Shown piece by piece: positions 37,061 through 51,129 of a stretch of DNA of 64,000 nt. The DNA is from Plasmodium malariae. Taxonomy: Eukaryota > Apicomplexa > Aconoidasida > Haemosporida > Plasmodiidae. The position numbers were made by a program, and so were the translations under genes. How positions within the stretch are numbered: the first letter of the stretch is position 1; each line of letters opens with the position of its first letter. The stretch spans positions 1,761,001 through 1,825,000 of the forward strand of contig NC_041779.1 of assembly GCF_900090045.1 (NCBI RefSeq), in the 5' to 3' direction. The notes beneath the pieces are model-generated. The model saw only the letters and a program-made list of their open reading frames with translations, was not told where the DNA came from and ran no database searches.

Positions 37061-39771
37061 AATAAATAATAAGAAATATGATCCTTTATATAAAAAAGTA
37101 TTTAATGTGAAGTAATAACTGTAATATCTATAGTTATATATCTACTAAGAATATCAATAATTGATTATCTTTTTTTAAGTGAATCTACATGAACAAGGCT
37201 TATATGATATACAACACTAAAAAAATATATGCTTAGTTTTGTTTGAATTTGAAGGGGTTATTTTTTTTTAAAATGTATTTTAATTTATTATTTCTGTTTA
37301 TTAAATATTATGGCTTAATATAAATATTTAGGTATTTGTATATATCTTCATAGAAAATATATATATGAGTGTTAAAATGGATTTATAATAGTACAATTTG
37401 TATTGTATTTTTTGAGCCTCATGTTACTTTATATTTGAACAATATAATATATTATTTTTTATTATCACAATTTTTCCAGTTTAAAATTATTATATGTTGA
37501 TATAGTTCATAAAATGTACTTCAGTACTCTAATATTAAAAATAAATGTGACTTATTTTGTAAGAAATTAAAGGATGTGCATTTATTCTGTTGCAGTGAAA
37601 TATATATATATATTTACTTAAGTGAGAATATTAATTATTCCTTAATATAAATTTTTTGAGATATCTGTTATAAAAAATATATATTTTTTAATTGTTTTTA
37701 TCAATTGTTTAGCTATTTTTTCCTAGTTTAAAAAGGAAAAAAATAATTGTATATCAAAATAATAACATTATTGTGTATGGGTTATTACTTATTGTTTAAT
37801 TACATTATATTTATGATTATAATTTTTTAAATGAACAGTTAAAACTATTTATTATTTTATTATTTTCCTTAATTCTGTAATTAATTCAGTTTTTATAAAA
37901 ATAATTGAATTTAATTTATATTGATAATCTATAAATAAATGAGATATATAAATTTTATTATTTTTTAGATCGTTAAAGGATAAAATTACATAATTATATG
38001 TAATTTGATATTAATAAATAGTATAATGAAATTGTTTTCTATTTAATATTGTTTTTTTCATAATTGTAGACTTCTAAGTATGTAATATATATCTATAAAT
38101 ATTATCATTAAGAGTAATGAAAAACAATTCAGTTATTTTCTCTGTAAAATAATAATACATAGATAAGTTTTATATATAAATTTTATTGTTTACGCTTGTT
38201 TGTAAATATATTAAGTTAAAAGTTAATATAATTTCATTGATGTACATATATATGCATATTTTATATTAACCATTAGTAATTTTTTCATATTAATAATAAT
38301 ATGTTTATGAACAAAATAGAAATGAAAAAAGATTTATTTATTATAAACGATTAATGAATAGGTAATATATTTTTTATTATATTGATAGGTATTAATAAAT
38401 TGTATCAAAAGGATGACTACTTTTGTAAGATATATTTATCTAAATAATTATAATAAATAGGTATGCCCGTTGAACATATTACCTAGTAATTTTTATGATT
38501 AAATTTTTTTTTCTATATATGATTTGTTATAGATTCAAATGAAAATGATAATAACATATTAATATATGTTTTATTTATCACCTTTATGTAAAATTTAAAA
38601 GGCACTGTTCTCTTAGTAAAATAATCATTCTGTACATTTTTCTTTGTAAAAGTATACTTAGGGCCTGTAGAAAATTAAACTTATATATATGGAAATAGTG
38701 TATTTAGAACATGAAAATATGTACAATAAAAATATAAATAAAAAGTATGTATATATATATATATATTTTAATAATAAATATTACTAAAACTTATTAAAAT
38801 ATTTTAGTTCATTTATTTAATAAGTAGTACAGAAAAGACAATACTTATATTTTTAGAATATGTTTATTCTTTTTTCTTTTTTGTTTTTTCGTATGTGAGT
38901 GCATCCTATATATAAGAAAAAATTAATTAAAAAAAATATATAAAAGATTAAGTTCATAAATATAATATGTATTCATTAATTAATAATGAAATATATTAAA
39001 CAAATATAAAAATTTTATTATTCAAAAATTATAGTAGAATATTAAAAACATTACTCTTTATTTTCCTTTAAAATATATGCTTCTACATATATCATATAAT
39101 AGTATATATATTGTAAACTATAATATATTGTATGCGGTAGTGGATTATCTAAAGAATCTGTTACGATTAACATAACACAAAATATTATTGTTTAAATATA
39201 TTATTACTAATATTATATTCTTATAAATATTTTTTATGAATAATATAAGTTTCTTATAATACATATTGTTTATATATTTAGAATTATTAGTAATATAGTA
39301 TCTATAGGCATTTTACATATTGTATTCATATATGAAGAGTATAGATCTATGTTCTCTACGTTATATATTCTATATATATTCAGTATTTAGATATATTATA
39401 AAATAATATATATTTTTTTTTTCTATTTTATTTTGGAAAAAATTAATAAAAGGAATTACTTAATTAGTGTACTCTATTAAATAATAAAACTATAATTTTT
39501 GAGAATATATAAATAAATGTAAATTATATTATTTTAATTAGAGTTAATTTTTAATAAAAAAATTTAAGATTAAAATTTTATAATATATATTTAAATTTAT
39601 TTTTATTGCATATCTTGTATAAGTTGTTATAGTTATATAGTTTTATTAATTTCTTATGAAGCAATAACGAAAGGAAATTTTTAAAATAGTATAGCATTCT
39701 TTAAAATTAAAAGTATATTAAATTATTATTGATCCTTTCCTTAGTATGTTAGAATATAAAAGATCTGTACA
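37061..39771. other. AT-rich spacer between fam-l and fam-m
   Basis: No coding region seen. Contains short AT runs and the upstream element at 39343-39395. Confidence 0.5.
39343..39395 (+). promoter_or_regulatory. fam-gene upstream element, copy 8
   Basis: ATCTATGTTCTCTACGTTATA, then TATTCTATATATATTCAGTAT, lie about 420 bp before the start of the fam-m pseudogene at 39772. Confidence 0.45.
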
Positions 39772-40661
39772 ATGGAAAAAATAATTAATACAATCTTACT
39801 CATTAAAATTTTTGCATCCGTCCTTTTAACATGGATAAGTCATTTTAATAATCATGAGGTATAATAATACTATATAAGGATATACGATTTATACGTATAC
39901 TGCATACTCCATTTTTATTGATAATAATTTATATTATTAGTTATTTCTCCTTCAAATAATAAATATTTACTTAACTGTTTTTTTCTTTTTAGATCACGTT
40001 TAATAAATCCATGGATAACTACAAATTTGGCAAAAAAATTTGGGGCAAACACTTTTCGATTACTAGCATAATATAATCAGAATAAGGATTTACATATTTT
40101 AGGGTTAAAACAGAATATACCAAATAATGCTGAATATGAAAAGAAGGATATAACTATTAATGAAAAAGGGGCTAAAGATAAAAACAAACAATCAAAAAAA
40201 AGTTTACTAAATAAAGCGCAATACTATACAGAAGTTATAGATTATAATAATGGAATATTTGATGGAAAACATTTCCATTTTCAAAAGAAATGGATAAAAA
40301 AAAAGATTATGATACTTTTTTTAAAAGAAACAAGCGAATTGGTGATATAGCTTTAAAAAAAATAAAATTTAGAAAATATGGATATGCAGTTGCTATACTT
40401 TTTCTTTTTTTCCTTTTGGAAATAGGATTGCCCATGTCCTGTAAATTCGAGTTGGCGTCTATACGTACAGGTGGTAGTAGTGAAATAGATACACAGATTA
40501 TAAATTTCCTTAAAAATATACTTGGTTTAAAAAATGAAGGACATGTTTTTATATTATTATTTGCAGTAACTTTCATTATGTTATCAATATTAATTATAAT
40601 AGCTATTTATAATATCTTAAGAAATAATGAAAAATATCAAAAATTTAATCTGATGACATAG
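39772..40661 (+). pseudogene. fam-m: fam-m pseudogene: two frameshifts and a nonsense codon
   Basis: Exon 1 (39772-39858) is normal: M-E-K-I-I-N, signal core, T-W-I-S-H-F. The donor GAG|GTATAA and the TTTTTAG acceptor (exon 2 from 39993) are intact. Exon 2 opens I-T-F-N-K-S-M-D-N-Y. It then needs a frame change within the A/G runs at about 40031-40046 to reach F-R-L-L-A, which is followed by TAA at 40069-40071. That second frame continues through Q-Y-Y-T-E-V-I-D-Y and F-D-G-K-H-F-H-F-Q-K-K-W-I. A second shift falls in a 9-A run (40296-40304), one base short, restoring the original frame for K-D-Y-D-T-F-F to the end. Both membrane segments and the I-L-R-N-N-E-K-Y tail remain. Homopolymer sequencing error could explain one shift, but not the TAA as well. 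Confidence 0.85.
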
Positions 40662-43449
40662 TAAAATAAACAATAAGAAATTTGTATTTTCATATAAATT
40701 AATTATTAGTGAGAAGCATTATATGTAATATCTTTATTTTTATATACTTTATAGTAATACTTATTATTGATATAATTTTATAAATACAAATGTGTATAAA
40801 GCATTATTTTTATACGAACAGTAATAAATTTTGTTTTTCGATTTTTTGTGGATTTGAATGTTTTAGGGGTTTTCATTTTGTATTATAACTTATTCTTGCA
40901 AAATAATTAAATATTATTGAATAATATATATATTTATGTGTTAAAATAGATTGCTACTAAAATTGTATATATTGAATCAAAATTAATATATAATATTAAA
41001 ATTAATATAATTTTGTTGATTTTATATTAGAATTTATTTATTAAGTATAAAATACATGTGTTCCATTTTTTACTTTCTTCAATTCTATAATGGCTGTTGA
41101 TAGACGTAATAAAACAAATACATGGTTGACTTTATGTTAAAAATAAAAATGTTCTTTTTTGTATTTAATCAACTGAAGTTAATGTATTATATTATACTGC
41201 ATATATTTTACTCAAGAAAAAAAACATAATTTTAATTATATATATAATAATTTTTACTAGGAATATAATATAAAATATATTTATTACGTAATAACTTTTA
41301 AGAATCATCTTTTTTTTTTCGTGATATACATGGGATATTATAAATATATAATAAAATAATAGCTTTTTTAAATAAGGTTCTGAGTTTGGCGAGTACGGTT
41401 AATATTTTAATTTTACTCCATTTACAATTTTACTTTATTTTATGCTCTTGTGTATATTATTAAGTGTAAAATTAATTCTTTTTAAATATAGAAAAGTATA
41501 CTTTAGTGATTTAAGAAATATAAATATTTTTTTTATTTTTATACATGAATAAGAAAGAATAAAAATGAATACAATATAAATTTTAAAAATACCTTTTTAA
41601 GCTGTAAGAAATTTTTTTATTTAATTCTTCTATTTTCAAATATAAATGAAATCAAATTTTTTGTATCTGAAGTTTTTGTTTTTTAAAGAAGGTAAATTAT
41701 TAAAATATGCTCAATATGTAAGGAAAATAATTCACAAATTTTTATATATTAATTCAGTTAAAAATATCTTAAGTTGGTATTACATAAACAAATTTGTAAG
41801 GGGATGATACTTTATTATTTTTGTAATTTTTTTTTGATGTATACCTTATAATTCATTCCCCTCTCTCTCTATACATATATATATTGATATATATATTAAT
41901 TAATAAATAATTAGAGTAAAATGGAAAATGTTGATTAAAATATAACAAAATGGTGTCCTTATATATATTAGAAGTATTAACTATATATTGAGCACTTCCG
42001 TCTAGAAAAAATATATAATTAGTATATTGAAATGTTCATTAAAAATAATATTAAGTGCTTCGTTATTATAAAAACTTTTTTATTTATCATTTTTATATGA
42101 ACTTGTTAATGTTTTGGTAGTGTTAAAAAAATTTCAGTATTACATATTTTTTGTTTGACTATTTTGAGTGTAACATTAAGTATAATCCTTAAAATGTTAT
42201 ATCTAAGTTAATATCTAAAATTCTTATATATAGTAAAATCCTAGGTTTCATATGCTTATGTACAATGATTTAAATGAATGAATATTCTGAAATATCTAAT
42301 TCACAAAATAAAACTGCGCTTAAAATTTTTATGTGTTTAAATTTGGGAACCTCCATTTCTAAAATGTCATATGTATAATTATATATATATATTTAGTTCC
42401 ATGGAGGCTATAAAAATGGAATTTTCTTTGAATATTCAAGAAGGAAAGAAATTCTTTTTAATTTTTCTGTTCCATTACGTATTAGCATATTATGTGCTTT
42501 AGAATTTATGGAAATATATGTAGAATATTCTGTTTAATATAAAGTTAACAGAAATAATGTATAGATATATAAACATTTTTTGTTTCAATTATAATACTTT
42601 TTAGTAAAAAAATTATAATAATAATAATGTAATTTTATATATGTTCTTATTTATCTTATATCCATTTGTTTACCCTCCTTCAATATTATACATAAAAAAG
42701 TTTTTAAATGGCAGAACAAAAAATTAAGAATAGCTCTTGAGAAGAACTTATTTAAGAATTATTAACTAATAGATAGAAATACTTTAATTTAAGCTCCATT
42801 AACATTATTATTTTTGTTTCTTATCTTCATGTATATATATTATTAATAAACTTCTACATATGATGGATTCAACATGAATATAACAATGATGAAATTGTTC
42901 TACATTGGATTAAATATTCAATTCGACATAATTTTAAAGGGAAAAATAATATTAAAAATTTTAGGATACATATTTCATAAGTAAAATATATAAATTTTTT
43001 ATGTTTTTGGTTGTTTTTTTATTTTAACGTTTGTTTTATCTTATATAGTAATATTATTGGTGTTGTTATTAAAACTTCTTTTTTTTTTTCCTCTTATCCT
43101 TTATTAATACTTCTGTAACAAATATTACTTCATATTACTATATAGGAAAATCAATATTTATTGAATAATCTTGTGCTATATATTCATGTTTTAAAATTAT
43201 TTTTTTTTCATTCTGGCTAAAATCTCAGGTATAAGCGTACTTTTCTGGTACTAATTCTTAAATTAGTGCTGTATATATGTTAACCTTTTCTTTGAATAAT
43301 TTTTATATCAATATAATTGTAATTTTTATGAAATTTTATTAATTTGTTTATATTTAGTTAATCTTATTTATTAATAACTTTTCACATGTATTAATCTCTC
43401 ATATAGGTGTCTTCTAGATTTTTTATTGGTAATATTATAAACTATAATT
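40662..43449. other. AT-rich spacer
   Basis: The first part resembles the 3' flanks of other fam genes (AAAATTAATATATAATA near 40979). The remainder has no supportable gene. A short ATGGCAGAACAAAAAATTAAG start at 42708 is followed by stops after about ten codons and is rejected. Confidence 0.5.
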
Positions 43450-44430
43450 TTAGTATGAAGGATATCCTTGAGGCTGATAACATATATTATGAAAATTTCC
43501 TCCAGAATTTCTATTTATATCTTGTATATTTGGTAAGGATACTCTTATTTCTTCTTCAAGTTCAATTATTTTTTTCCTATTTAAACGAATATGTAACCAA
43601 TATTTTATTGGAGTAATATATATGAAAAATAACATATACATAAAAATATAATTCTTTTATGCAGTTAATTTTTTGTGAACATGTATATACGCATTGTGGT
43701 AGAATATTCGACATATTAAGTACAATTTTTACTAACCTTATATAAAAAAAATACGCTAAAAGATGTTGGTAATGCGGAATCTGTTAAACTGGTAGCAAAA
43801 AGATAACTTTTTGGAAGTTATAAAATTTTTGGTACATAGGGACAAATAGTTACATCGCTCATTGTTTCATTGTATGATTTCTTAAAATTTCTTAACTCTT
43901 CACAAAACGCGTTAATTTCATTTGCTTCACATTCCTCGTAATGTTCGATATAAAACTTGTGACACTTTTTAAGATTATCACAACTAGTTGTAACTTTATT
44001 CTTTTCGGTTATAAAATGTTTAAATCCCTTATATAGACTATATAGATCTGTAAGTTTTTATAAAATATGTCTATCAAGTTGTTTTATTTTTTGAGCACAT
44101 GTATTACTTATATAAGTGGAAGATTCCTTATAACCATCAAACCAACTAAAATGTTTACTATATTGATTTTATTTATTTATTCGATAATTCACATATATAC
44201 AGTGTTTGTGTCTATCAGATTTATAAAGATCCCTTATTTTAATTATATATATGTCAGTATATTGGCATGCAGTAATAAAAGTATCATTAGTAATCTGTGA
44301 AAAACCGTTTTTTCTTTTATTACAATACTGTTCGGGATTTTTCCTAGTCCATGGATATCTTGAGATATAACTATTAAATTCATTTTCATATTTAAATAAG
44401 AATTACACCGAATTATCCAAAAAATAAAAT
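43450..44430 (-). pseudogene. pir: pir-family pseudogene
   Basis: Read on the minus strand, one frame runs from about 44430 to 43660 with clear pir character. Segments include Y-E-N-E-F-N-S-Y, N-P-E-Q-Y-C-N-K-R, T-C-A-Q-K-I-K-Q-L-D, S-C-D-N-L-K-K-C, E-E-C-E-A-N-E-I-N-A-F-C-E-E-L and C-P-Y-V-P-K. It is broken by six in-frame stops (44403, 44169, 44058, 43818, 43716, 43665). The C-terminus continues in another frame from 43641: a membrane stretch, then I-T-P-I-K-Y-W-L-H-I-R-L-N-R-K-K and a short tail ending at 43450. F-T-P-x-x-x-W-L and a basic stop-transfer tail are typical of pir proteins, which are variant antigens of infected red cells. No start or first exon is recognisable. It lies on the strand opposite the fam genes, like STP1. 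Confidence 0.88.
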
Positions 44431-47400
44431 AATAATAATTATTATATATAATTTAGAAAAATTATACTTTCATGAAATTGATTTTTATATTAATTTTTGA
44501 AAAACCCATTGTTGAATTCAATAATATATATAATTAAAATAACAAAATGATAAATTTTACATCTCTCTGTGCACTTATGGATGGCATTGTATATAAGTAT
44601 ATGGGATTTAAATAGCAATAATTAATTTCTTATCGTGTTAGTATTTATATAAATAAAAATAATGATAGATTATATGTTGATATATAATATATTCCTTTAT
44701 ATTAACAGTGAATTTAAAAAAAAAAAACCTTAACAACTCTCTTTTTTCGTTTTTTTTTAATAATGAAATAAGATAGAATAGTTTATATAGATTAAAACAT
44801 AAGCTTTAATATATAAATATAATATTATCAGAAACAGAATTAGTTTATATTAATTAACGAATATTATAGAGAAATATGCACCTTCTAATTATTTTCATTT
44901 AAAGATGAATATATAATTTAATTGAAATGCTATAAAGAAAAATAAATAAATTTCAGTACATATTTATATAAATTGAAGATTATACTGGAATATCTATTTA
45001 GGAATATACTTTGATCCTTTAAAATGCTATAAATATATAGATACTATTTCTATGAAAAGTTTAGAATTTTCCCTTTTATTAACGATTATATATTCTTAAA
45101 GTTAAATTGATATTTTTCAATTTAAATTAATTGATTTTCATTATACGTTATAATGATATAAACTCACTCAATGAAATTCAACTTAATCATTATCACCGAA
45201 AGTTTAATATATAGAAATAGAATAGAAATTTAACTAAAACGTAAGCATAATATATAAAAAAGGCATTTTTTGTGAATTAAATATATGATTGTTAAAAAAA
45301 AAACACTTTCATCAATAAAGGTATTTTTAAAAGATACACAGAATCATATATTTATATAATTATCCATTAATTTTTACTATTATATTATGTGGAAATGATA
45401 AATTATTAGTTCTATATTTATCACATTTGTCTTAGTATAATATAAATATTTATAATGAAAATAAATATACGTAAAGAAAAATTAGATATTATTATAATAT
45501 AAATTTATTGTAATCATTAATTAAAAATAAAATAAAAAATTTTATAATTTTATTAGAATCATTAAAAAAGTTTGTTATTAAAATCCTTTTTTACTTGTAA
45601 TATAATAACAATATATATTAATATATAAATCAAAATTTTTAATTATAATCAGTTTATTACACATACAATATGAATAAACTTTTATGATACGTGTTTTACT
45701 TTCGATTTATAATAAAATAAATGTGATGTGTAATATCATTATATTTTTCGATTATTTATATATCACTATTATTCTATATATCTCTACTATATGTCTTTTT
45801 AGTCATTCTACGTAATAACTTATGTTTTAAGGCAAAAAAAAAAAAAAAAATAACAAATTATTTTTCCTTTTTTTATATATTATGTTTTTGTAAAATAAAA
45901 TATTCTCATATATATTAAATATTATATATAAATTTAAAAGAATCATTATATTTTAATTCTAACAATATGCGTATGAGATAATTAAATATATTTAAAAAAA
46001 AAAAAATGTAATAAAAAAAAAAATTGTTTTTATTATTATTTCACATATAGAGTGAGTTGTCTTTTTCTTCATGAATATGTTAGAAGTTATAATAGTATAA
46101 TAATTATTATAATAGTTAAAATAAATATTTTTTATGAATTATATTACGATGAAGGTTCTTTGTTATTTATTTGTTTTTTTTCTATATAGAATTAATATAT
46201 CTTCTTTTAATTTTTATATATGAGATTTGTTTAATAAAATATGCGGGTTGTTAAATGAACAATATATTACCATGAATTAAATTTTTTATATAATAAATTT
46301 TATATTAACTCATAATGACATTTTTAGATTTATGTAACCTAATATTCTTTTATAAGTATTCACGTATAGTATACTTTTAATATACTTGTAATATGTTTAT
46401 ATGATTATAATTAAATTAAAAAAATTATTAGTTTTTCTTATCATATATAAAAAATAAAAAAAGTCGTACGTATTTATTATGCGAGTAACTTTAACTTTAT
46501 ATTAAGTATGTATATCATATATATTTTATATGATGAAACATACAAGATTTTTTTTTAAATTCCTTATTTATATTAAACTAATATTCTTTAAAAGAACTGT
46601 ACATTTATTAATGGCAATATGAAGTAAGATTTTATAAATTGTACGGAATTTTTCAAAATTATTAAAATATGGATAAGGTTGATATTAATAACTAAAAATA
46701 ATTACTTTCTTAATGAAATATTATTAATATATAATAATATTTTTGTTTTATGTATTCTAAGGATATTCTATTACAAAGGCGCATACGTATTTCAATTTGC
46801 ACTGTATTTCCCGATAGTTATAATTATAAATATATTAAAAAAATATATTTTTGCTTATTTTAATTATTAGTAAAATTTCTCTATAATGAGCATGTTTAAA
46901 CAGTACATAAAATGGTGCTTTTATATTATTTGCTTAATACATTCCATTAAATAAAAGTTTATAATATAATTATTTTTATGGTATATGGTAAAAGTAAAAA
47001 GTTATTATCAAAATGGAATTTATAAATTTTCACAAATAAATATAGTATCCTTTTATTTTATAAATGTTGATACATATGTGATAATATAAAAAATAATACA
47101 AAAAATCTAATAAACATTAATTTTATTAAGTAGAAAAATAAAAAATATTACTGTGTATTTAGAAAAAAGCAAAATAAAAAGAAAAAGATGAAAATGAAAA
47201 TTAATTAAAATCATTTAAAGCTTAGAAAGAAAGTTACTGAAAATGTTTTATTAATATAAAATAATAAAAATAAAATAAGAAATTTAATTAAAAGGAAACA
47301 AATAAAAATATATAATATATTGTAAATATCCTATAAAATAATTATATTTTCTTTTATTTCTTTTTCGTTTTAAAAATATGTTGAAACTTATTAATTCAGT

Positions 47401-48555
47401 TCTCTTAAATTTATGAATTTATTTGTATTTAACCTTTATTCATTTGATTTCATAGAAGTATTACTACATTATCACATAGAAATTAAAAAAAATGGCAAAA
47501 AGTACAAGAATTCTACTTTATTTTTGTTTATATCTTATTTTAAAATATTAAATGATTGTTAATATAAAACATTATTTATTCATCATATTTCCATTATTAT
47601 AATATTTTAATCATTCAATCAATTTCATTATTTTACTAATTATATAATTATAAAAGTTATAAGAACTAACGTAAAACAAGTTAATTTTGTCAATGTACAT
47701 ATATATGAACACATTTTATTGTTGTTTACATATTTATTACATAGAAAATTAAATTCTTTATTAAGAAATAGAATTGTTATATATGATTTTCTAATTCTGT
47801 GAACAGATAAATAATTGAGAAGAATACATGTATATCTGACAAATAAGGGGTTAAAAATTTACAATAAATAAACACTATTAATATGAAAATATCTATTAAA
47901 GCTTAACAGAATTAGAATTCTTAAGTATATATTATATTTTTTTTATAATATATTTTATAACATAAATTGTGCATGAAATAACATCACGCTTTAACATATT
48001 AAAAAAAATTATTTTTATAATAATTTAGATATGAAACCATCGAATAATCGAAATGTTTAAAAGATATAAATAATTATATTTATATATGTGAAAACAACTG
48101 TATATTATGAAGTAATGTAATAAAATAGAATTATATTTAAATTTTTGTAATAATATTGTAAAAAATTAAGAATTGTATTACAATTTATTTATTTTGTTTT
48201 TCTTTTTTTATTCCAAATTATAATTTTTTCCAAGTTTAACATATTCGGAAAATATTAATATTAATTTTTTTTATTTTATGTTTATTAATATCTTATTATT
48301 TTTATTGAATCAAGTATTGATATAGAGCTCTAATGGATAATATTATAGATATAAAAAATTGTATATATAATTGGAATATATTTTAAGTGCCTTCATTTCA
48401 AACTTCATATTTCATGCTTCTTTTTTTTTACTTATCACTTTACATTGTTCTATTTTATTTCCTACATACATTACAAAATTTAAATGCTATATTTCACTAA
48501 CAGCTTTTTTTTCTTAAATATCATCTAAATATATGTTGGATGTATAACTGTAAAT
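44431..48555. other. 4.1-kb gene-free AT-rich stretch
   Basis: Nothing supportable on either strand. It holds A/T homopolymers (for example A runs near 45835-45850 and 46003-46022). The longest frame (46679-46870) is low-complexity Ile/Asn/Phe. Confidence 0.5.
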
Positions 48556-51129
48556 CTATAAAATATGGTTTTCTTCTATATCATCTGATTTTTTTACTTT
48601 CCCATCATTATCTATAGAATTTACGTGTGTATCATCTTCTCTTATCCAATGTTCTATCTGATTCATGAAATTGTCCTCCTCAGTATATGCATGAATTTCC
48701 TTATTTCTTATTTTTTCTAAATCATTGCAGTTATATTCAATTATTTTTTCTGTAATTTTTTGTCTTTTATCTGAATATTCTTCTGCCTTCATTTCATTTA
48801 TGGAACTATCCAAATACGATTCACTATTTTCAAAATCTACCTCTTTTTTGCATTCTTCTATTATTGTCATAAGCACGAGAATACATAGCTTTGTTAATAA
48901 TTTTTTTTTTATATATTTATATAATTCTTCATAATTTTTTTTGTGGGGTAATTCTTCTATATTTATTAGTGATGCGTAATTTATGGTTTCTTCGTTTATA
49001 GAATCTTTTGACATGTTCTGCAACATTTCTGCCAATTCTTTGAGACAGTCCTGTTCCAAATATTGTTCTATAAAAGTACTCTTTTCCGATATCCATTGTT
49101 TCCATAGATCTTTTTCTATTTCTAGAAAAGGAACTCTGTGATTGTCATTGGAAGATTTCTTTTTTAATTCTTCCATTTCTTTTATGTATGCTTTTTCTTT
49201 TTTCCATTCATTTTTCAAATTATTAAACCAATCTACTTTTTTCAATTTTTCAGAAATATATCTATGGCTGTCTATCCATTTATTCCATAGAATATTTTGT
49301 TTTTTAATATCATTATTAATTTTAATAATTTGTGTTATTTGATCATCATCTGTTAAATTGAGATAAGTCCTATAAAACATTTTTGTGAACTCATCTATAC
49401 ATATTTCTAGGAATTCCTCTTTTTTGTTTTTCCATTCTTCATTTCCGCATTCTTCGAGTATTTCCATATGTATTTCTATTATGGTTTTGGACCTGTCTTT
49501 TTTTCGGCTTGACGAGTTTAAATTTTTTGTAAGTTCATTTATTTTAATTTTTTTTATGAGTTCTTCCTCATCATATATCAAGTGCTCCAAATGATCATCT
49601 ATTAAAAGCTCACTTTTATTGTTAGAAAATGAAGGTACTAATAATCTAAGAAATTTTGAGTGTCCTCTTCTTATCTTTTTTTTTTTTTTAATCATTCCTA
49701 TTAATATGTACTAAGATATAAAAAATACAAAATTATAAAATATATTATTGCAATAATAAAATGTTTATCATATTTTTAAGCTTTTATTTTTATATTACCT
49801 TAATAAACAGAGATAATATAATAATAATTACAATGCTTATTAAAATGGATGATATATTTGTGGAGGATTGGTTTCCTTTTGGTTCTGTAATATTTTGTTA
49901 AATATATATAATATTTTATGTAGTCATTTGTAAAACAGTAAAATAAGTAGCATTATTGATACCTAGAGCTGTAGAAAATGAAGAATGTGAAGTAGAAAGT
50001 GAGGAAAAACTTGACGCATAAGTAGGTGGAGAAATAATTTTAGAATTAGGAAGTGCCCCCGAATTTTCAGGATTTGGAGATTGTAATATAGTAGCTTCTT
50101 CATTTTGCAAACGTGGAGATTTAATATCTGTAGTTGGATTCGATGGTTCAATCTGTGAGGGTGCTGTAACTTCATTTTCTTTAGTTGCATGTTGATTAGC
50201 TGAATGTTTAAGTACCTCTTCATGATGAAGTTTTTCTGAGTGTGATGTTTGAACATTAGGAGAATTTTCCTCTTGAGATAAAGATTGTTTTAGAGATTTA
50301 GAGGGTTCTTGAGCTTTATTTTCACGTAGTGATTCTTCTGAAACTTCATTTATCTCTTCAGGTGTGATGTGTGCACTTATTCTTGTATTAGACACTGAGC
50401 ATTTACTAACTTTTTGAAAAGTTTGAGATTTCATTATGTCACAATTTTTTGTTGAAAATTTGGATAAAGATATTTTGTTTTTGCATTTGGAATGTAAGAG
50501 ACTCTTCTTATTATTAAAATGATCCTCCCTGTCTTTAATCCATATATTATATTCTGCACATTTATTTATACAATTCTCATCACTATTACAGTCATATATG
50601 CTACTATTATTTTTTTTATACTTACTTAGTATTTGCATATATTGTTTTTTTTTTTCGCAGAAATCGTAAGCATCATAAATTAATTCTAAAAGTTTTTTTT
50701 CTTCATTGTTAAAAATCATAAAACATCCACCATGTTGAGTAATCCCTGTAAAGTTCTTACTATACCAAGTTCTTAGTGATCCTTTCCAAATATATTCTTG
50801 AATATATCCATTTGGGTGTTTCGAATTAATTAGATAATCAGCCAGGTTCTTGCATTTTTCTCTAAATTTTTCTTTTTTATTTTCACTTTTTAAAGAAGAG
50901 ACTTGAGATTTAATATTAGCACCAACTTGTTTAAATACTTGTTGTGAATACAAATTTATTGCTGTAATACCCTGGACAACTGGGTACTATATTTGGAATT
51001 ATTATGAATTATTTAGGCATTATTTTTTATGGTAGATATCTTATAATTTTATAGCATATATGGAATTTATAATTAAAATTGTGCATCTTAAAAAATTATG
51101 AATATTACCGAGTTAAAACAATTTTCCAT
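48556..51129 (-). CDS. STP1: STP1 (surfin-related) variant antigen, possibly interrupted before the membrane segment
   Basis: Minus-strand gene with three recognisable exons. Exon 1 (51129-51109) encodes M-E-N-C-F-N-S before GTAATA. Exon 2 starts at 50986 (TATAG|TAC; a second acceptor at 50971 is also in frame) and runs to 49799. It encodes G-I-T-A-I-N-L, then a Cys-rich ectodomain (cysteines near residues 52, 95, 117, 140, 146, 150, 175, 189, 203), with H-G-G-C-F-M-I and F-C-E-K. A Ser/Pro/Glu-rich stalk follows, then a membrane segment (S-S-I-L-I-S-I-V-I-I-I-I-L-S-L-F-I). Exon 3 (49710-48556) encodes a lysine run, R-R-G-H-S-K-F-L-R-L-L-V-P-S-F, and a tryptophan-rich cytoplasmic domain with W-N-K-W-I, W-F-N-N-L-K-N-E-W-K-K and W-K-Q-W-I. 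TAA codons at 49916-49918 and 49898-49900 lie between stalk and membrane segment. A 78-bp intron (49962-49885, CTAG|GTATCA to TTACAG) would remove both in frame; otherwise the gene is a pseudogene. STP1 proteins are exported to the infected red cell. Confidence 0.9.

Noticed and set aside
42708..42800. ATGGCAGAACAAAAAATTAAG, resembling a fam first exon
   Set aside because: No hydrophobic core follows, and stops occur after about ten codons; no second exon found.
46679..46870. 63-codon + strand frame
   Set aside because: Hydrophobic low-complexity translation of AT-rich DNA without ATG context or homologue.
49142..49594. + strand frames opposite STP1 exon 3
   Set aside because: Serine/phenylalanine-rich shadows of the lysine/glutamate-rich minus-strand coding exon.
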